From NCBI GenBank assembly GCA_012841425.1, contig DUUR01000088.1, positions 1 through 10,572 on the forward strand: a stretch of 10,572 bases of DNA. The letters run 5' to 3'. The stretch's first letter is position 1. Each line of letters starts with the position of its first letter. Positions 8,375-10,572 of this stretch are shown here, in pieces. The translations under genes were made by a program, and so were the position numbers. Source of the stretch: Bacteroidales bacterium (GTDB lineage Bacteria > Bacteroidota > Bacteroidia > Bacteroidales > Dysgonomonadaceae). The notes below the pieces were generated by a model that was not told the DNA's origin, searched no databases, and saw only the letters and a list, made by a program, of their open reading frames with translations.

Positions 8375-9364
8375 TTAAGTTAAATTGTCGATAACCATTC
8401 TCACTACTTCAATTTTACGCTCTGTGACTTTAAGTATTTTAAAAGTGTAATTTCTTATTTTTATAGATTCGTATGTTTTGGGGAATCTCTGAGTATGGTG
8501 TAGAAGATATCCAGCAACAGTAGAATACTCATCTGCCTCAGGAATATGGAGTCCATAGATTTCATTAAGGTGATCTATTTCTACTCTTCCTGAGAGTACA
8601 AACTCGTTATCGGACTCTTGTTTGACGAAACTTGATTTTATATCATATTCATCTTCAATCTCTCCAAAAATCTCTTCAACAAGGTCTTCCATAGTAATAA
8701 TTCCAGATGTACCTCCAAACTCATCAACAACAACGGCTATGCTCTTTCTTTGAAGCATAAGTTCGCTCATTAATTTGTTAGCTTGCATACTTTCAGGAAC
8801 AAACGATATTGTTGCAATGTTAGTGGTCCAGTCTTCCGTATTATTAAACATCTCCCACATATGTATATAACCGGTTATATCATCAATATCGTCTTTATAA
8901 ACTAAAATTCGAGAGATGCCGGTTTCGATAAATCGCTCTTTTAAGGTTTCAACATCTGTATCAATGCTTACAGCTACAATATCGGCTCTCGGCACCATGC
9001 AATCTCTGAGCTTCATGGATGAAAAGTCAATGGCATTTCGAAAGATTTTAACTTCAGAATCAACTTCATCTTCATTGTCCATATTACTGATACTTTTTTT
9101 TACGAAAGAATCGAAATCATCTCTGTTTAATCCATTCTTATCAGAATATTTACCTTTAGAGAAACGACTTTTAATAAAATTGGGAATAGTTTCCAGGCAA
9201 AACAATAAAAAAAGAGTTGAAGCAATGATCACAATAAGCATAACAAACCACTCTGAACTATTAAATCTATCTAAGAAAAAGTTAGCCAGAAGTGTTGTGA
9301 GATAAACAAATAGTACTAATAAAACTACTTTTAATACTCTGATACTTATTGATGGCATCTGCAT
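8375..9364 (-). CDS. CBS/CorC-domain membrane protein (hemolysin C / CNNM-related, short form)
   Basis: Relative of HlyC/CorC and CNNM-type proteins, linked to Mg/Co transport or its control by adenine-nucleotide binding; the substrate here is unknown. The 329 residues show two membrane helices (about 9-31 and 38-58), a polar linker, CBS1 at about 119-173 (from LRDCMVPRADIVAV), CBS2 at about 184-240 with VDEFGGTSGIITMEDLVEE at 213-231, and a CorC_HlyC domain at about 254-325. Related Bacteroidota proteins as I recall them run to about 420 residues with a full DUF21/CNNM membrane domain and an N-terminal GMEIAF motif. Here that front part is missing and only FCLETIPNF (55-63) resembles the DUF21 GE-x-x-PK helix. 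The lptC stop is 9 bp upstream, so no missing piece is encoded there. M1 (9364) and M3 are both possible starts. Domain call firm; function inferred. Confidence 0.86.
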   Translation of the reverse strand: MQMPSISIRVLKVVLLVLFVYLTTLLANFFLDRFNSSEWFVMLIVIIASTLFLLFCLETIPNFIKSRFSKGKYSDKNGLNRDDFDSFVKKSISNMDNEDEVDSEVKIFRNAIDFSSMKLRDCMVPRADIVAVSIDTDVETLKERFIETGISRILVYKDDIDDITGYIHMWEMFNNTEDWTTNIATISFVPESMQANKLMSELMLQRKSIAVVVDEFGGTSGIITMEDLVEEIFGEIEDEYDIKSSFVKQESDNEFVLSGRVEIDHLNEIYGLHIPEADEYSTVAGYLLHHTQRFPKTYESIKIRNYTFKILKVTERKIEVVRMVIDNLT

Positions 9365-9373
9365 ATTTAACTA

Positions 9374-10072
9374 TTAGTTGTTCATTTTTTGTATAGAATT
9401 GGCAACTACCGAACCAGACTGTGGAGCGAGTTGAGGTGTTTCTACTCCATTGTTTTTTGTGGAATCTGCAGCTAAAGAATCGGTTTGATTTTCATCTTTA
9501 AAAGGTAGAAGGCCATCGTGTGGGCGAAATATTCTATAATTGGTCATTGACTCATTTGACTCAAATCCGTAACCCTTTAAACGTGTGTCTCCTCTTTTTA
9601 TCTCTATATATTTATCTGAATAAACTCTGCCATTCTTTCCGTCCCAAAACAATTCCTCACTTTCGAACTCCTCGCCTTGCATGTTTTCGACATGTACGTT
9701 ACTCTTAAGTTTCCATAACTCTTTCTCGGTATAATACCATGCAGTGTCTGCAACTACAGTAGCTTCAACCTCGAAATCGGGAGTAAAACGCTCGAAATAT
9801 AAACCTGAAGGGAAAAACTGAAATGGTTCTTTGGCTTTATCAAAAACCATCCATTTATCGGCCACCAGTTTGTATTGAGTAACTCCTGAGTCGGAGATGA
9901 GAGTTGTAAGTGATTCGGTAGTCATAGTAGGGACAACCTCGGGATTGTAGTTAAAAGCAACTATATCGTCGTTTTTTTCTTTGCACGATACATGAAAAAG
10001 CAGCATAACAACCACCATAGTAGTAGTTGTTATGCGCCAATTAAAGGATATGTTGTGTTGTTTGTTCAACAC
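9374..10072 (-). CDS. lptC: LptC-like LPS-transport lipoprotein (OstA/LptC family)
   Basis: Likely LptC, the inner-membrane-anchored periplasmic component that takes LPS from the LptBFG transporter and passes it to LptA. The 232-residue protein has a cationic N-terminus, a hydrophobic stretch (about 19-28) and a lipobox-like end at C30 (FHVSC). H at -3 is unusual, so lipidation is probable but not certain. Residues about 50-190 are rich in short beta strands; repeats such as ADTAWYYTEKELWKLKSNVHV followed by SEELFWDGKNGRVYSDKYIEI are typical of the LptC/OstA jellyroll. The C-terminal 40 residues are low-complexity Asn/Ser/Gln/Thr. The start is GTG, not ATG: no in-frame ATG lies between the upstream stop and the signal sequence. 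It follows the TPR gene by 15 bp and precedes the CorC-like gene by 9 bp, so it is operonic. Family call from strand pattern and context. Confidence 0.82.
   Translation of the reverse strand: MLNKQHNISFNWRITTTTMVVVMLLFHVSCKEKNDDIVAFNYNPEVVPTMTTESLTTLISDSGVTQYKLVADKWMVFDKAKEPFQFFPSGLYFERFTPDFEVEATVVADTAWYYTEKELWKLKSNVHVENMQGEEFESEELFWDGKNGRVYSDKYIEIKRGDTRLKGYGFESNESMTNYRIFRPHDGLLPFKDENQTDSLAADSTKNNGVETPQLAPQSGSVVANSIQKMNN
10004..10034 (-). other. Inverted repeat within the lptC signal-sequence codons
   Basis: CATAACAAC (10004-10012) and GTTGTTATG (10026-10034) are perfect 9-bp arms with a partly pairing 13-nt loop, 38-68 nt after the GTG start. In the mRNA this could form a hairpin near the ribosome entry region. 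It coincides with repeated Thr and Val codons, so it may be a by-product of coding. Confidence 0.3.
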
Positions 10073-10087
10073 TTTGTATGTATTATA

Positions 10088-10572
10088 TTATCTTAATCTA
10101 ACTGTTGTAGTTTCGCCAATCCATCCTGGGATATGTACAGAATCACCTGCTTTGTAGCCCATCATGAATGCTGTTTCAGTATCAAGGAATCCTGCAGAGT
10201 AGCTATTGATAAGACTATTAGCTTTTGCAGCGACGCTAGGATCTACCGATCTGGCTCTTTGCAGCTTATCCACTGCTGCGCAATAAACCAAGCCTGCTTT
10301 TTCTGTTTCAGGAAAGATGTTATTTGCAGAGCTTGCGTAAAGTTGTCCAATAAGTATGTATGCTTCACCATTATTTGGATTATACTCCAATGCATCGTAA
10401 GCTGCTTGTCTTGCTCTTGCAAAGTTTCTTTGATTTGAGAATATGCCTGCAAGTTGCATCATATAATCAGAAGACTTGTTTTTATCTGTTTCTAGATTCG
10501 CTGCCTCTGAGTAGTATTTAACTGCAGTTGTAAAGTCTTTGTCTCTAAGAGCCTTGTTAGCTAGTCCTAAAG
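10088..10572 (-). CDS. Tetratricopeptide-repeat protein, C-terminal part (5' end outside window)
   Basis: The frame is open to the right edge; the ATG at 10460-10462 is internal, because the 36 codons upstream of it continue the TPR pattern (ALRDKDFTTAVKYYSEAANL). About 160 residues are visible. They hold at least two TPR units: the one just quoted, and NFARARQAAYDALEYNPNNGEAYILIGQLYAS. A helical segment with VDKLQRARSVDPSVAAKANSL follows. The conserved-looking tail ends in GWIGETTTVRLR, an ending I recall from Bacteroidota TPR proteins encoded just before lptC. TPR domains bind other proteins; the partner is unknown, but the position before lptC (15 bp) suggests a periplasmic or envelope-assembly role. 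Signal peptide and true start lie outside the window, so cell location cannot be read here. Confidence 0.87.
   Translation of the reverse strand, partial: LGLANKALRDKDFTTAVKYYSEAANLETDKNKSSDYMMQLAGIFSNQRNFARARQAAYDALEYNPNNGEAYILIGQLYASSANNIFPETEKAGLVYCAAVDKLQRARSVDPSVAAKANSLINSYSAGFLDTETAFMMGYKAGDSVHIPGWIGETTTVRLR

Noticed and set aside
10133..10438. Plus-strand open frame opposite the TPR gene
   Set aside because: Cys/Ile/Ser-rich translation typical of a complementary frame; the minus-strand TPR pattern is clear.

Overview
The window looks like chromosomal DNA of a low-GC member of the Bacteroidota (Bacteroidales-like). Four things point there. The starts lack Shine-Dalgarno sequences and sit behind AT-rich leaders. 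A promoter of the Bacteroidota TAnnTTTG type stands in front of the phosphofructokinase gene. That gene encodes a long-form pyrophosphate-dependent phosphofructokinase. The right third has the TPR / LptC-like / CBS-CorC / SurA-PpiD-like gene order that I recall from this phylum. I see no mobile elements, CRISPR arrays, tRNA or rRNA genes, and nothing that clearly suggests recent gene transfer.

Layout. Positions 1-74 (+) hold the last 23 codons of a gene running in from the left, most likely a UvrD/PcrA-type helicase. It converges on a minus-strand pair, sucA (1495-4215) and sucB (140-1444), encoding the E1 and E2 components of 2-oxoglutarate dehydrogenase. The E3 gene (lpd) is not in the window. 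A 206-bp divergent intergenic region (4216-4421) carries two 16-bp AT-only palindromes and the promoter of pfp (4422-6083, +). A strong hairpin terminator (6114-6145) lies between pfp and a convergent minus-strand envelope operon. That operon is transcribed from the right edge leftwards: a TPR protein (5' end cut off), an LptC-like lipoprotein, a CBS/CorC-type membrane protein and a PpiD/SurA-like membrane-anchored foldase.

How the genes work together. sucA and sucB form one central-carbon unit (2-oxoglutarate to succinyl-CoA). pfp drives the reversible, PPi-linked fructose-6-phosphate / fructose-1,6-bisphosphate step and is read away from sucA. The right-hand operon has gaps of 15, 9 and 64 bp. 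It groups an LPS-transport component with a periplasmic folding factor, a TPR scaffold and a probable ion-transport or ligand-sensing membrane protein, which suggests outer-membrane biogenesis.

The window is mostly ordinary core genome and I found no convincing undescribed system. The points most worth a second look are the shortened membrane part of the CBS/CorC protein, a parvulin domain missing one of its two usual histidines, the degenerate E1/E3-binding domain of SucB, and the paired AT palindromes between sucA and pfp.
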